DNA of 10,751 nt from an uncultured Spirochaetaceae bacterium (GCA_902796985.1 CADBRC010000053.1:1-10751), one strand, 5' to 3'; positions 1-5,949 are shown, numbered from the stretch's first letter. A program made the numbers and translations. Notes: a model not told the origin generated them from the letters alone.

Positions 1-149
1 ACGTTCTTGATGATGTCGCGGCTCGCCCCGCCGGTGTCCGTGCCGACCGTGCGCTCGCTGTGACCCATCTTGCCCAGGACGAGGCCGTCCGGGCTGGTCA
101 GCCCCTCTATGGCGAAGAGGCTTCCGTTGGGGTTGTCCGGCTCGCCCGT
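1..149 (-). CDS. purL: Phosphoribosylformylglycinamidine synthase, near-C-terminal fragment, inverted
   Basis: On the minus strand, 49 codons without a stop read TGEPDNPNGS, then AIEGLTSPDG, then LGKMGHSERT, and end in IIKNV at the window edge. NPNGS, the SPDG step and GKMGHSER are hallmarks of the glutaminase (class I amidotransferase-like) domain near the C-terminus of the long, single-chain FGAM synthase, which converts FGAR, glutamine and ATP to FGAM in purine synthesis. The missing end of the protein is on the opposite strand at 150-228. Read in the minus direction, the piece continues off the window at base 1, exactly where its natural continuation would be base 150. The fragment is therefore inverted relative to its own 3' end. 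I infer an assembly or amplification join rather than a functional arrangement. The family call is firm; the cause of the inversion is inference. Confidence 0.8.
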
Positions 150-158
150 CGCGGGCGA
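142..158. repeat. 7-bp inverted repeat at the purL inversion joint
   Basis: TCGCCCG (142-148), a 3-nt loop TCG (149-151) and CGGGCGA (152-158) form a perfect palindrome straddling the point where the purL reading direction flips. Short inverted homologies are typical of fold-back template switching during whole-genome amplification and of misassembly. The restored, un-flipped sequence would instead carry the heptamer CGGGCGA as a direct repeat at both ends of the 149-bp segment. Confidence 0.7.
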
Positions 159-228
159 TCCCATCAAGCACGAGCTGGAGAATTCCGCCGAGAACATCTT
201 CCTGGCGGGCGTGTCGTATTTCGCCTAA
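150..228 (+). CDS. purL: Phosphoribosylformylglycinamidine synthase, extreme C-terminus
   Basis: Reading codons from 148, this gives VAGDPIKHELENSAENIF followed by LAGVSYFA and a TAA stop at 226-228. Long-form FGAM synthases end in a KN(V/I)-G-x-x-x...F-x-x-G-V-x-Y-F tail of this type, directly after the HSER segment. Joined to the reverse complement of 1-149, the codons run AAG AAC GTC GCG GGC GAT with no indel, giving one uninterrupted PurL C-terminus. The same plus-strand frame upstream is closed by a TGA at 61-63, so this tail does not belong to a plus-strand gene extending to the left. About 75 of the family's roughly 1,200 or more residues are present in total. Confidence 0.75.
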
Positions 229-271
229 AGAATTTCACAGGGGCAGCCCCGGCTTTCCTTACGGAAGCCTA

Positions 272-296
272 TGAGATTCCGTTTTGCGGAATCTCA
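272..296 (+). terminator. Perfect 10-bp hairpin between purL and hisB
   Basis: TGAGATTCCG (272-281), loop TTTTG and CGGAATCTCA (287-296) form a perfect stem. Just upstream are two smaller dyads, GGGG-CAG-CCCC at about 240-250 and GGCTTTCC...GGAAGCC at about 251-269. The hairpin lies 44 bp after the purL stop and just before the hisB promoter, which fits a purL terminator. It lacks a proper T-tract (CGGCACCCCCTTT follows), so it may instead be a Rho-linked or palindromic repeat element. Confidence 0.45.
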
Positions 297-307
297 CGGC
301 ACCCCCT

Positions 308-336
308 TTGCCACAAATGATTTCTTTCTATATAAT
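308..336 (+). promoter_or_regulatory. hisB promoter, predicted leaderless
   Basis: A -35 box TTGCCA (308-313), a 17-bp spacer and a consensus -10 box TATAAT (331-336) are visible. Only six bases (AGCGCT) separate the -10 from the ATG at 343, so transcription should start at or within a base of the A of the start codon. There is no purine-rich Shine-Dalgarno sequence before this ATG. Both facts point to a leaderless mRNA. Confidence 0.75.
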
Positions 337-342
337 AGCGCT

Positions 343-963
343 ATGAACAGAGTAGCCACGGTAGAAAGGAACACGAGGGAAACGCAGATAACGCTGACGC
401 TGAACCTCGACGGCAAGGGGCGGTGCGGGGTAAAGAACCCCATCGGATTCTTTGACCATCTGCTTTCGTCATTCTGCAAACACGGGATGTTCGACCTGGA
501 CGGGGAGCTCAAGGGCGACCTCTGGGTGGACCAGCACCACCTGATCGAGGACACAGGAATCACGCTCGGCTCCTGCTTTGCCAAAGCGCTGGGTGACTGT
601 GCGGGAATCTTCAGGAGCGGCTTCTTCATCTACCCGATGGACGAGAGCCTGCTCCAGGCGAGCGTGGACTTCGGGGGCCGGTCCTTCCTGGCCTGCGACG
701 CGAAGCTGACGGGAACACCACTCGTGTCAATCGGGCAGGACGGGAATTCCGCAAGCTTCCAGACCGACTGCTTCGAGGACTTCTGGCAGGGCTTCGTCTC
801 CACAGCAAAGTGCAATCTGCACCTGGACACCCTGCGCGGCAGGAGCGACCACCACAAGATGGAAGGGCTTTTCAAGGCCGCCGCCCGCGCCATCCGTGCC
901 GCAGTCGAAATCGACGCGCGGAGGGGAGGCGAAGTTCCCTCAACCAAGGGCGTAATAGTCTAG
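343..963 (+). CDS. hisB: Imidazoleglycerol-phosphate dehydratase
   Basis: The 206-residue protein matches monofunctional HisB (usual length 195-205). It dehydrates imidazole glycerol phosphate to imidazole acetol phosphate, a late step of histidine synthesis that directly precedes the HisC transamination; HisC is encoded at 6699-7850. Visible family motifs are GFFDHLL (His39), KHGMFDL (His47), VDQHHLIEDTG with the Mn-binding His65/His66/Glu69, PMDE near 98, and DHHKMEGLFKA with His170/His171/Glu174. The C-terminus is PSTKGVIV, the usual ending. Small departures are DQHH for the common DDHH and GRSDHH for G-x-N-x-HH. The frame stays open back to 271, but that extension lies in a hairpin and the promoter, so the ATG at 343 is chosen. 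The gene is followed by a convergent gene with no obvious terminator in the 61-bp gap, so it is probably transcribed alone. Confidence 0.95.
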   Translation: MNRVATVERNTRETQITLTLNLDGKGRCGVKNPIGFFDHLLSSFCKHGMFDLDGELKGDLWVDQHHLIEDTGITLGSCFAKALGDCAGIFRSGFFIYPMDESLLQASVDFGGRSFLACDAKLTGTPLVSIGQDGNSASFQTDCFEDFWQGFVSTAKCNLHLDTLRGRSDHHKMEGLFKAAARAIRAAVEIDARRGGEVPSTKGVIV

Positions 964-1024
964 GCCGACTCTCAAAGGCCGTCAGCTTCTGCCGCCATGC
1001 CATTGAAACTGCCGCAGGGCGGTC

Positions 1025-1561
1025 TTAGTGCTTGTCCTCCATCACCTTGTATATCTCGCCGATGTACATCGTGTGGAAGTCGTCCTTCTTGTAGTTCTGC
1101 TTGAGGTACTTCTCGTCGATGAAGCAGAAGGGATCGAAGGGCTGGGCATAGAGCTTGTTGCAGAAGAGGACGAGCCGGGCCTGCTTGATCCAGGGCGTGC
1201 CGTTCTGGTACTCCACGTCCAGCTTGGCGGGGCGGAACTTGTCCCCGTCGCGGCCGGAGTGGCTTCCGCAGTAGTCCAGCGCAGTCTTGTACTTCTGGGG
1301 CAGGACGCTCAGCGAGAAGGTGTCCGTCTTGTCCAGTATCTCCTTGGTGTAGCGGGTCGGCCGGACGTAGACCGTCGCAACGTTCTTGTTCCACAGGACT
1401 CCCAGGCCGCCCCAGCTCGCAGTCATCGTGTTGACGCGTCCCGTCGTGATGTTGCCCTCCTCGTCTACGCTCTTCTCGCAGGCGGTAATGAGCATCCAGT
1501 CGCTCCCTATCAATTTGAAGGGATTGTCGGTTAAGGCCTCTGGCTTTATTGTCTTGAACAT
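1025..1561 (-). CDS. Flavin reductase-like (DIM6/NTAB-type) FMN-binding protein
   Basis: A 178-residue protein of the flavin reductase-like domain family, a split-barrel FMN-binding fold. Typical features are the N-terminal LIGSDWMLITA strand, GRVNTMTASWGG (about residues 41-52), where this family has its conserved T-x-S-W segment, then the V-x-VRPTRYT and F-S-L-S-V-L stretches and YCGSHSGRDGDKF. Relatives reduce or carry flavins with NAD(P)H, but the electron acceptor cannot be read from sequence. There is no signal peptide or membrane segment, so it should be cytosolic. The gene converges on hisB and diverges from the Lrp-family gene at 1714. No close Shine-Dalgarno is present: a GGAGG lies about 20 nt upstream, too far away. 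A -10-like box sits 6 nt before the ATG. Family assignment is good, function only general. Confidence 0.85.
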   Translation of the reverse strand: MFKTIKPEALTDNPFKLIGSDWMLITACEKSVDEEGNITTGRVNTMTASWGGLGVLWNKNVATVYVRPTRYTKEILDKTDTFSLSVLPQKYKTALDYCGSHSGRDGDKFRPAKLDVEYQNGTPWIKQARLVLFCNKLYAQPFDPFCFIDEKYLKQNYKKDDFHTMYIGEIYKVMEDKH

Positions 1562-1567
1562 ATCCAG

Positions 1568-1597
1568 ACTCTAGCACGAAAGCGCCTCCCGTGTCCA
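1568..1597 (-). promoter_or_regulatory. Candidate leaderless promoter of the flavin reductase gene
   Basis: On the minus strand, TGGACA (1597-1592) is followed by an 18-bp spacer, a TG-extended -10 TGC-TAGAGT (hexamer 1573-1568), six bases and then the ATG (1561-1559). The six-base distance is the same as at hisB and hisC and implies transcription starting at the initiation codon. The -10 matches consensus in only four of six positions, so this is weaker than the other two. Confidence 0.5.
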
Positions 1598-1651
1598 TCG
1601 ACAGTGTCGGGCGGCACGTCCATACGCCCTGCTTCGCAAGGCCCTTGAATG

Positions 1652-1679
1652 TTCTTATGAAATAGGGTAGGCTTATTAT
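1652..1679 (+). promoter_or_regulatory. Possible promoter of the lrp-aminotransferase-TPR operon
   Basis: The AT-rich stretch before the regulator holds TTCTTA (1652-1657), a 16-bp spacer and TATTAT (1674-1679), which would give a leader of roughly 28 nt carrying the AAGGGA ribosome binding site. An alternative is TTGAAT (1645-1650) with TAGGCT (1668-1673) at 17 bp. Lrp-type regulators usually bind near their own promoters, but I see no convincing operator dyad here. Confidence 0.3.
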
Positions 1680-1713
1680 CTGTATTAGCTTTTTTGTTGC
1701 AAGGGAACGAGAT

Positions 1714-2208
1714 ATGGACGCATCCGAGGAGATTTTGAACCTGCTGCGCGACAACGCGCGCCTTAGCGTGGAGGACATTTCGGCGATGACGAAGAAGACT
1801 CCCGCCGAAGTTAAGGAGATAATCAAGAAACTGGAGAACGACGGCGTCATCATGAAGTATGCCGCCATAATCAATCCGGAGAAGGACGCGGGAGCCAAGG
1901 AGCGGGTCAAGGCCGAGATAGAGATACAGGTCGCCCCCGAGCGTGAGCACGGCTTTGACGGGATAGCGGACAGGATCTACCGCTTCCCCCAGGTCAAATC
2001 CCTCTACCTGATGTCCGGCGGATACGACCTCAAGGTCATAATCGAGGGGGACAGCCTGCAGGAGGTCGCCCTGTTCGTCGCCCGCAAGCTCTCAACCCTG
2101 GCCGGGGTCCGGTCCACCAAGACCCATTTCATCCTCAAGACCTACAAGGAGAACGACATCGTGTATGTGGAGCAGCGTTCCGACAGCAGGGAAGGAGTGA
2201 CAGCCTGA
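1714..2208 (+). CDS. Lrp/AsnC-family transcriptional regulator (AlaR-like)
   Basis: The 164-residue protein has the Lrp/AsnC layout: an N-terminal winged helix-turn-helix (about residues 5-50, containing ILNLLRDNARLSVEDI and V-x-x-x-IKKLENDGVI) and a C-terminal effector-binding, oligomerising domain (about 65-145, with GGYDLKVIIEG and a VRSTKTHFILKTYK strand). Such proteins sense an amino acid and regulate nearby genes. An AAGGGA ribosome binding site precedes the ATG. The stop overlaps the aminotransferase start by one base (TGATG at 2206-2210), so the two are translated as a unit. The same order, Lrp-type regulator then class I aminotransferase, is known for Bacillus subtilis alaR-alaT, where the regulator activates the alanine transaminase gene. 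The specific effector here is inference. A poorly conserved tail of about 15 residues follows the domain. Confidence 0.88.
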   Translation: MDASEEILNLLRDNARLSVEDISAMTKKTPAEVKEIIKKLENDGVIMKYAAIINPEKDAGAKERVKAEIEIQVAPEREHGFDGIADRIYRFPQVKSLYLMSGGYDLKVIIEGDSLQEVALFVARKLSTLAGVRSTKTHFILKTYKENDIVYVEQRSDSREGVTA

Positions 2209-3380
2209 TGAACACCAGAGAGGACCGGTTCAGCCGCGCCATGCTGGAGACCCCGCCGTCGGGGATCCGTAAATTCTTCGAGATGCTGATAGGGCATGAC
2301 GACGTCATATCGCTTTCCGTCGGGGAGCCTGACTTCCCCACCCCCTGGCTCATGCGGGAGGAGGCATTCTACCACCTGGAGCAGGGCCACACCAGCTACA
2401 CGAGCAACTGGGGATTGCTGGAGCTCAGGCAGGAAGTGACCAAGTACATGGAGCGCTACGGCTGCTATTACAACCCCAACAAGGAAGTCCTCATAACGGT
2501 GGGGGCGAGCGAGGGCGTTGACGCGGTGCTCCGCGCCGTCCTGAACCCGGGGGACGAGATAATCGTCTGCGAACCCTGCTACGTCAACTACATCCCCCTG
2601 TCGCACCTGTGCGGGGCCAAGGTGGTTCCCCTGGACACGAGCGTCAACGGATTCTACCCGACGGCCAGCCAGTTCGAATCGATGATAACGCCGAAGACCA
2701 AGGCGATCATGTTCTGCTCGCCCAGCAACCCGACGGGAACGATGATCCCCAAGGAGGAGCTGGAGAAGATTGCAGAAATAGCAAAGAAGCACCAGATATG
2801 GTGCATCGCGGACGAAATCTACTGCGAACTGGTCTACGACGGGCACGAGCACGTCTCAATCGGAAGCTTCCCCGGGATGAAGGACTACACGATAATCCTG
2901 AACGGCTTCTCCAAATCCTTCGCCATGACCGGCTGGAGGATCGGCTACATAGCCGCCCCGGAGGAGCTGATGGCCCAGATCGTCAAGCTGCACCAGTACA
3001 ACACGATATGCGCTCCGATTATGAGCCAGTACGCGGCACTGGAAGGGCTCAAGAACGGCTGGAGCGAGGTGGAGCGGATGCGGGTCAGCTACCAGCAGAG
3101 GCGGAACCTCATGTACAAGGCATTCACCGACATGGGCCTGCCCGTGCCGGAACCGACGGGGGCCTTCTATATGTTCCCGGACATAAGCAGCACGGGACTG
3201 AGCGCGGAGGAGTTCGCCACCAGGCTGTTCCAGAAGCACAACGTCGCAGTCGTCCCCGGCTCGGCGTTCGGCAAGGCCGGTGAGGGGCATATCCGCTGCT
3301 GTTACGCCACATCGATAGACAAAATCAAGACAGCCCTTGACAGGATAGCAGAATTTACCGATAGTTGCAGGAGAGGTTGA
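2208..3380 (+). CDS. PLP-dependent class I/II aminotransferase (AlaT/AspB-like)
   Basis: The 390-residue protein is a fold-type I aminotransferase of the aspartate aminotransferase superfamily, cytosolic, probably moving an amino group between alanine or aspartate and 2-oxoglutarate. Visible motifs are SVGEPDFPTP (residues 38-46), YTSNWG, SPSNPTGT with Asn174, ADEIY with Asp202 and Tyr205, and GFSKSFAMTGWRIGY with the Schiff-base Lys236 and phosphate-binding Arg244. GAFYMFPD precedes the substrate-carboxylate arginine, Arg363 in HIRCC. Length is normal for the family. Translation is coupled to the upstream regulator, with GAAGGAG about 11 nt before the ATG, and the next gene starts one base after this stop. 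The Lrp-type partner suggests an AlaT-like alanine transaminase; other specificities remain possible. It is distinct from HisC at 6699-7850. Confidence 0.9.
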   Translation: MNTREDRFSRAMLETPPSGIRKFFEMLIGHDDVISLSVGEPDFPTPWLMREEAFYHLEQGHTSYTSNWGLLELRQEVTKYMERYGCYYNPNKEVLITVGASEGVDAVLRAVLNPGDEIIVCEPCYVNYIPLSHLCGAKVVPLDTSVNGFYPTASQFESMITPKTKAIMFCSPSNPTGTMIPKEELEKIAEIAKKHQIWCIADEIYCELVYDGHEHVSIGSFPGMKDYTIILNGFSKSFAMTGWRIGYIAAPEELMAQIVKLHQYNTICAPIMSQYAALEGLKNGWSEVERMRVSYQQRRNLMYKAFTDMGLPVPEPTGAFYMFPDISSTGLSAEEFATRLFQKHNVAVVPGSAFGKAGEGHIRCCYATSIDKIKTALDRIAEFTDSCRRG

Positions 3381-3381
3381 T

Positions 3382-4740
3382 ATGTATTTTCTGGTTTTCA
3401 TAGGCGTATTGGTTCTCGTGGCGGTCGCCGTCGTTCTGATGCTCAAGGGAAAAAGCAAGGGCAAGTCCGGTAAGAGCGAGGCTGACATCAAGAACAAGAA
3501 CGAGGCCAAAATCCTCAAGGACGCGACCCGCAAGCTGGAGAAAGACCCGGATAACATCGCCGCACTGACCCAGCTTTCCGAGATTTTCTATACGAACGGA
3601 ATTTTTGACAAGGCCCTGCAGCATTACAAGAGCCTGGTTCGCATAGCTCCGATACATTCGGAGATAGATGAGGGCAAAGTCGCGCTCAGGGCGGGAATCT
3701 GCCTCTGCAAGGCGCAGGAGTGGGGAGAGGCGCTCAAGTACCTGCTCCAGTCCAGCCTGAAAGACGGATCCAACTTTGACGTGAACTACTACCTGGGAAT
3801 GGTCTACAGCAAGCTCAAGGACTATGCCAAGGCCGTTCCCTGCCTCAAGAAGGCCCTCATCGTCAACCCCGCCTCCACTCAGGCGAACATGCTGGTTGCC
3901 CGCTGCTTCTACGAGCAGCACCACTTCAAGGAGGCCCTGCCCTACCTCAAGGTCGTCATAGCCGCCGAGCCCAACAACAAGGAGGCGATGTTCGATTATG
4001 CGGACGTTATGGTCGAGGAAGGACACGGCGAGAAGTCCATCAAGATTTTCTCCCACCTGCGGCCCGATCCCGTCTACGGGGCCAGGTCATGCATCAGAAG
4101 CGGTGTCTACCATTATAACCAGGGTGACAAGAAGACCGCCATCGAAGACTTCACGATCGGCCTCAAGCTGCCGAACACGCCGCAGGCTGACACGCTCGAA
4201 CTCAAGTACCGCCTTGCCATCTGCTACTTCGATACGAACCGCTACAAGGAAGGCCTTGCCCTCCTGGCCGAGATAAAGCAGGTGAACCCGCAGTACAAGG
4301 ATATAGTCCAGCTGATAGGCCGCTACTCAGAGCTGAGCCAGAACTCAAACCTCCAGATTTACCTTGCGGGAAGCGTCTCAGACTTCATTGCCCTCTGCCG
4401 CAGGATTGCGACGAACTGGGAGAAGGGGCTGAATGCAAAATTCCAGGATGCCCACGCAGAAGCCGGCTACACCGACATTACGATTGAAGTTGCCAGCAGG
4501 GGAGCCAACGGAAGCGACCTCAAGGAAACCTGGCTCTTCCGCTTCTTCCGCACGACCGGAGCTACCGGCGAGATTTATGTCCGCGAGTTCCACGAGGCCG
4601 TTCAGAACAAGAGGATTAACAAGGGCCTCTGCGTCACGGCGGGTGTCTTCTCCGACGGGGCCAGAAAGTACGCCGAAGGCCGCCCTGTTGACCTGATCGA
4701 GCGCGACAAGCTGGACGTAATACTGAAAAGGATAAACTAG
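3382..4740 (+). CDS. Membrane-anchored TPR protein with Mrr-like C-terminal domain
   Basis: The 452-residue protein starts with one hydrophobic helix (residues 2-21, rich in V, L, F and A) followed by a Lys/Gly basic patch (22-31), so the body should face the cytoplasm. Residues about 45-310 are tandem tetratricopeptide repeats, for example YYLGMVYSKLKDYAKAVPCL and ANMLVARCFYEQHHFKEALP, each ending near a NP or P turn; this is a protein-interaction scaffold. Residues about 365-450 resemble the C-terminal half of an Mrr/restriction-endonuclease-like domain: GLCVTAGVFSDGARKYAEGR followed by VDLIERDKL. The expected Q-x-K strand is replaced by WLFRFFRT, so nuclease activity looks lost. The gene begins one base after the aminotransferase stop with a GGAGAGG ribosome binding site, and is the last gene of the operon before a strong terminator. 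The TPR and anchor calls are firm; the Mrr-like call is by eye and its role is unknown. Confidence 0.8.
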   Translation: MYFLVFIGVLVLVAVAVVLMLKGKSKGKSGKSEADIKNKNEAKILKDATRKLEKDPDNIAALTQLSEIFYTNGIFDKALQHYKSLVRIAPIHSEIDEGKVALRAGICLCKAQEWGEALKYLLQSSLKDGSNFDVNYYLGMVYSKLKDYAKAVPCLKKALIVNPASTQANMLVARCFYEQHHFKEALPYLKVVIAAEPNNKEAMFDYADVMVEEGHGEKSIKIFSHLRPDPVYGARSCIRSGVYHYNQGDKKTAIEDFTIGLKLPNTPQADTLELKYRLAICYFDTNRYKEGLALLAEIKQVNPQYKDIVQLIGRYSELSQNSNLQIYLAGSVSDFIALCRRIATNWEKGLNAKFQDAHAEAGYTDITIEVASRGANGSDLKETWLFRFFRTTGATGEIYVREFHEAVQNKRINKGLCVTAGVFSDGARKYAEGRPVDLIERDKLDVILKRIN

Positions 4741-4747
4741 AAAGATT

Positions 4748-4776
4748 TCCCGGGGTAATCCCCCGGGATTTTTTTT
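4748..4776 (+). terminator. Strong intrinsic terminator of the lrp-aminotransferase-TPR operon
   Basis: TCCCGGGG (4748-4755), loop TAATC and CCCCGGGA (4761-4768) form a perfect 8-bp GC-rich stem, followed directly by eight T residues (4769-4776). It begins 8 bp after the TPR gene stop. The signal is directional: on the minus strand the run is A, so it does not serve slyD. Confidence 0.92.
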
Positions 4777-4797
4777 ACGGGGGTGGTGCCCCCGTAA
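4775..4797. repeat. GC-rich palindrome, copy 1
   Basis: TTACGGGGG (4775-4783), loop TGGTG and CCCCCGTAA (4789-4797) form a perfect 9-bp stem. It overlaps the end of the T-tract of the preceding terminator and is followed by CCC. The core ACGGGGG...CCCCCGT(A/T)ACCC recurs at 4848-4870, suggesting a repeated palindromic element rather than a second terminator. Confidence 0.7.
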
Positions 4798-4846
4798 CCC
4801 ACGCTTCCGGGGTGGCCCCCAAGCCCCCACCTTCCCACCAGCACGG

Positions 4847-4866
4847 AACGGGGGATTCCCCCCGTT
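4847..4866. repeat. GC-rich palindrome, copy 2
   Basis: AACGGGGG (4847-4854), loop ATTC and CCCCCGTT (4859-4866) form an 8-bp stem followed by ACCCCC. It shares stem and right flank with the palindrome at 4775-4797 but has a different loop. The compensating A-to-T changes in the arms keep the stem paired. Confidence 0.65.
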
Positions 4867-4904
4867 ACCCCCAGAGGCAGAAACAAGATTGTAGAGGTGA
4901 TTAT

Positions 4905-4929
4905 CCCGGCTCCCCGGTGGGAAGCCGGG
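4905..4929. repeat. Hairpin in the TPR-slyD intergenic region
   Basis: CCCGGCT (4905-4911) pairs with AGCCGGG (4923-4929), and an inner CCC/GGG extends the stem past one mismatch. A further imperfect dyad, CGACCGC...GC-GT-GGTCG (4959-4980), lies between it and the slyD stop. Either could slow or end slyD transcription on the minus strand, but neither has a T-tract. The 4741-4995 gap contains no convincing gene. Confidence 0.5.
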
Positions 4930-4995
4930 TGCGGGTGAATTTCATGATGCTATGATTACGACCGCTATTGGGCGTGGTCGCTTTATGGTTGCTTC

Positions 4996-5601
4996 CTAAC
5001 GGCCACAGCCACAGGGACAGGGCATGCCGTCTTCGTCAGAGTCATACTCGTCATCGGAGCCGCAGCCACCGCACTCGCAGTCGCCTCCACATCCGCCGTC
5101 ACCGCATCCGCCGCCGCAGCCACCACAACCGCAGCCCTGTCCGGCAGGACGGCCGGACTTGAGCTCGTCCTCAGTCGCGTCGCGCACTTCCAGGACCTCC
5201 ACGGCGAAGTGCAGGTTCTTCCCGGCAAGGGAGTCGTTCGCATCCACGGTAATCACATCGGGCGTGACCTTCGTCACCGTCACGATTGCAGGCCCGCTCT
5301 CGGTCATCGCCTGGAAAGCCATGCCGACCTCTATCTCCATGTCGGTGTCAAACTGACTGCGGGGAACCTCCGTGACAAGGGACTCATCGTACTCACCGTA
5401 GCCGTCCTTGGCCGCAAGGTCGCAGGTCAGCTTGTCCCCGGGATTGTGGTCGGCCAGAGCCTCCTCGAACTTGGGCAGGAGCATGCCGTGCCCGTGCAGG
5501 TATTCCAGCGGGGCGCGGCCCTCGCTCGTGTCGATTATGTTGCCGTCGTCGCCCTTGAGCGTATAGTTTATGGAAACAACCTTGTCTTTTGCTATCGTCA
5601 T
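4996..5601 (-). CDS. slyD: SlyD-like FKBP peptidyl-prolyl isomerase with Cys-rich metal-binding tail
   Basis: The 201-residue protein is a SlyD-type FKBP: a prolyl isomerase (about residues 1-70 and 125-145) with an inserted chaperone flap (about 75-125). Diagnostic segments are VVSINYTLKGDDG, PLEYLHGHGMLLPKFEEAL and the GD-L near 55. The core continues into AGKNLHFAVEVLEVRDAT, as in SlyD. After residue 150 comes a tail of Gly, Asp and Cys with 11 cysteines, eight in a G-C-rich cluster and three in CPCGC before the end. Escherichia coli SlyD uses a His/Cys-rich tail to bind Ni and other metals; here the tail has no histidine, pointing to thiol-preferring metals. The ATG lies 3 bp after the nifU-like stop, and its AGGAGGT ribosome binding site is inside that gene's 3' end, so the two are co-translated. 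The fold call is firm; the metal is unknown. Confidence 0.9.
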   Translation of the reverse strand: MTIAKDKVVSINYTLKGDDGNIIDTSEGRAPLEYLHGHGMLLPKFEEALADHNPGDKLTCDLAAKDGYGEYDESLVTEVPRSQFDTDMEIEVGMAFQAMTESGPAIVTVTKVTPDVITVDANDSLAGKNLHFAVEVLEVRDATEDELKSGRPAGQGCGCGGCGGGCGDGGCGGDCECGGCGSDDEYDSDEDGMPCPCGCGR

Positions 5602-5604
5602 GCG

Positions 5605-5844
5605 CTAGACCTCCTGTACCACTTCGGTTATCTCCGGGCAGGTCTCCTTCAGGTAGCGCTCTATGCCCATCTTGAGCGTCATGACCGCCATGGGACACTC
5701 GCCGCAGGCTCCGGTCAGCCTGAGGTGAACCTTGTTGTCCGCATCAATCTCTATGAACTCCATGTCCCCGCCGTCTGCGTTCAGCTGGGGGCGGAACGCC
5801 TCAAGCATTTCCTTTACCTTCGCAAGCAAAGCCTCGTCTGCCAT
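5605..5844 (-). CDS. NifU-like C-terminal-domain protein, Fe-S cluster scaffold/carrier
   Basis: The 79-residue protein is a stand-alone NifU C-terminal domain (Nfu type), which holds and passes on Fe-S clusters. It has the family's N-terminal helix, the RPQLNADGGDMEF strand entry, and the CxxC in TGACGECPMAVMTLKMGIE with Cys47 and Cys50 as cluster ligands. A third cysteine, Cys69, is near the end. Length is normal for bacterial single-domain versions (about 75-90). An AAGGAG ribosome binding site lies 9 nt before the ATG. It is the first gene of a two-gene unit with slyD, and the 167 bp upstream contain two large hairpins and a candidate promoter. No IscS or SufS gene is visible nearby, so its donor and targets are unknown. 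Confidence 0.92.
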   Translation of the reverse strand: MADEALLAKVKEMLEAFRPQLNADGGDMEFIEIDADNKVHLRLTGACGECPMAVMTLKMGIERYLKETCPEITEVVQEV

Positions 5845-5872
5845 AGTCCTTCTCCTTGTCTGTCTTGAGGGA

Positions 5873-5900
5873 ACCTCGAAAAACCTCGGTTTTTCGAGGT
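5873..5900. repeat. Perfect 12-bp hairpin upstream of the nifU-like gene
   Basis: ACCTCGAAAAAC (5873-5884), loop CTCG and GTTTTTCGAGGT (5889-5900) pair completely. On the minus strand an exclusive alternative exists: CCTCG, loop AAAAAC, CGAGG, followed by TTTTT, a short terminator-like shape. It could be an attenuating leader structure or half of a repeated intergenic element. I cannot tell which from one copy. Confidence 0.75.
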
Positions 5901-5919
5901 AACTCTGAAAATGCGATGT

Positions 5920-5948
5920 CCTAAGTCGCGATATTGTAGCGACTTAGG
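5920..5948. repeat. 10-bp hairpin upstream of the nifU-like gene
   Basis: CCTAAGTCGC (5920-5929), loop GATATTGTA and GCGACTTAGG (5939-5948) form a perfect stem. Like the hairpin at 5873-5900, it is followed on the plus strand by (T)AACTCT, so the two hairpins form a tandem pair of similar design with unrelated arm sequences. Confidence 0.75.
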
Positions 5949-5949
5949 A

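Noticed and set aside
142..158. Site-specific invertible switch at purL
   Set aside because: Only a 7-bp repeat, no recombinase in view, and the flip would disable a biosynthetic enzyme; an artefact is simpler.
271..342. N-terminal extension of hisB to an ATG at 271
   Set aside because: The extra codons lie within a 10-bp hairpin and the promoter, and HisB alignments begin near the ATG at 343.
1028..1534. Plus-strand open frame of 168 codons opposite the flavin reductase gene
   Set aside because: It is a shadow of the minus-strand gene: Leu/Val-rich composition from complementary codons, no ribosome binding site, no family motif.
972..1910. Long minus-strand open frame of 312 codons spanning the flavin reductase and lrp genes
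   Set aside because: It runs out of frame through two well-supported genes and their promoters, has low-complexity Arg/Pro/Gln composition and shows no domain.
4741..4995. CRISPR array or structured ncRNA gene in the palindrome cluster
   Set aside because: There are no evenly spaced direct repeats, and no known RNA family fold or promoter could be recognised.
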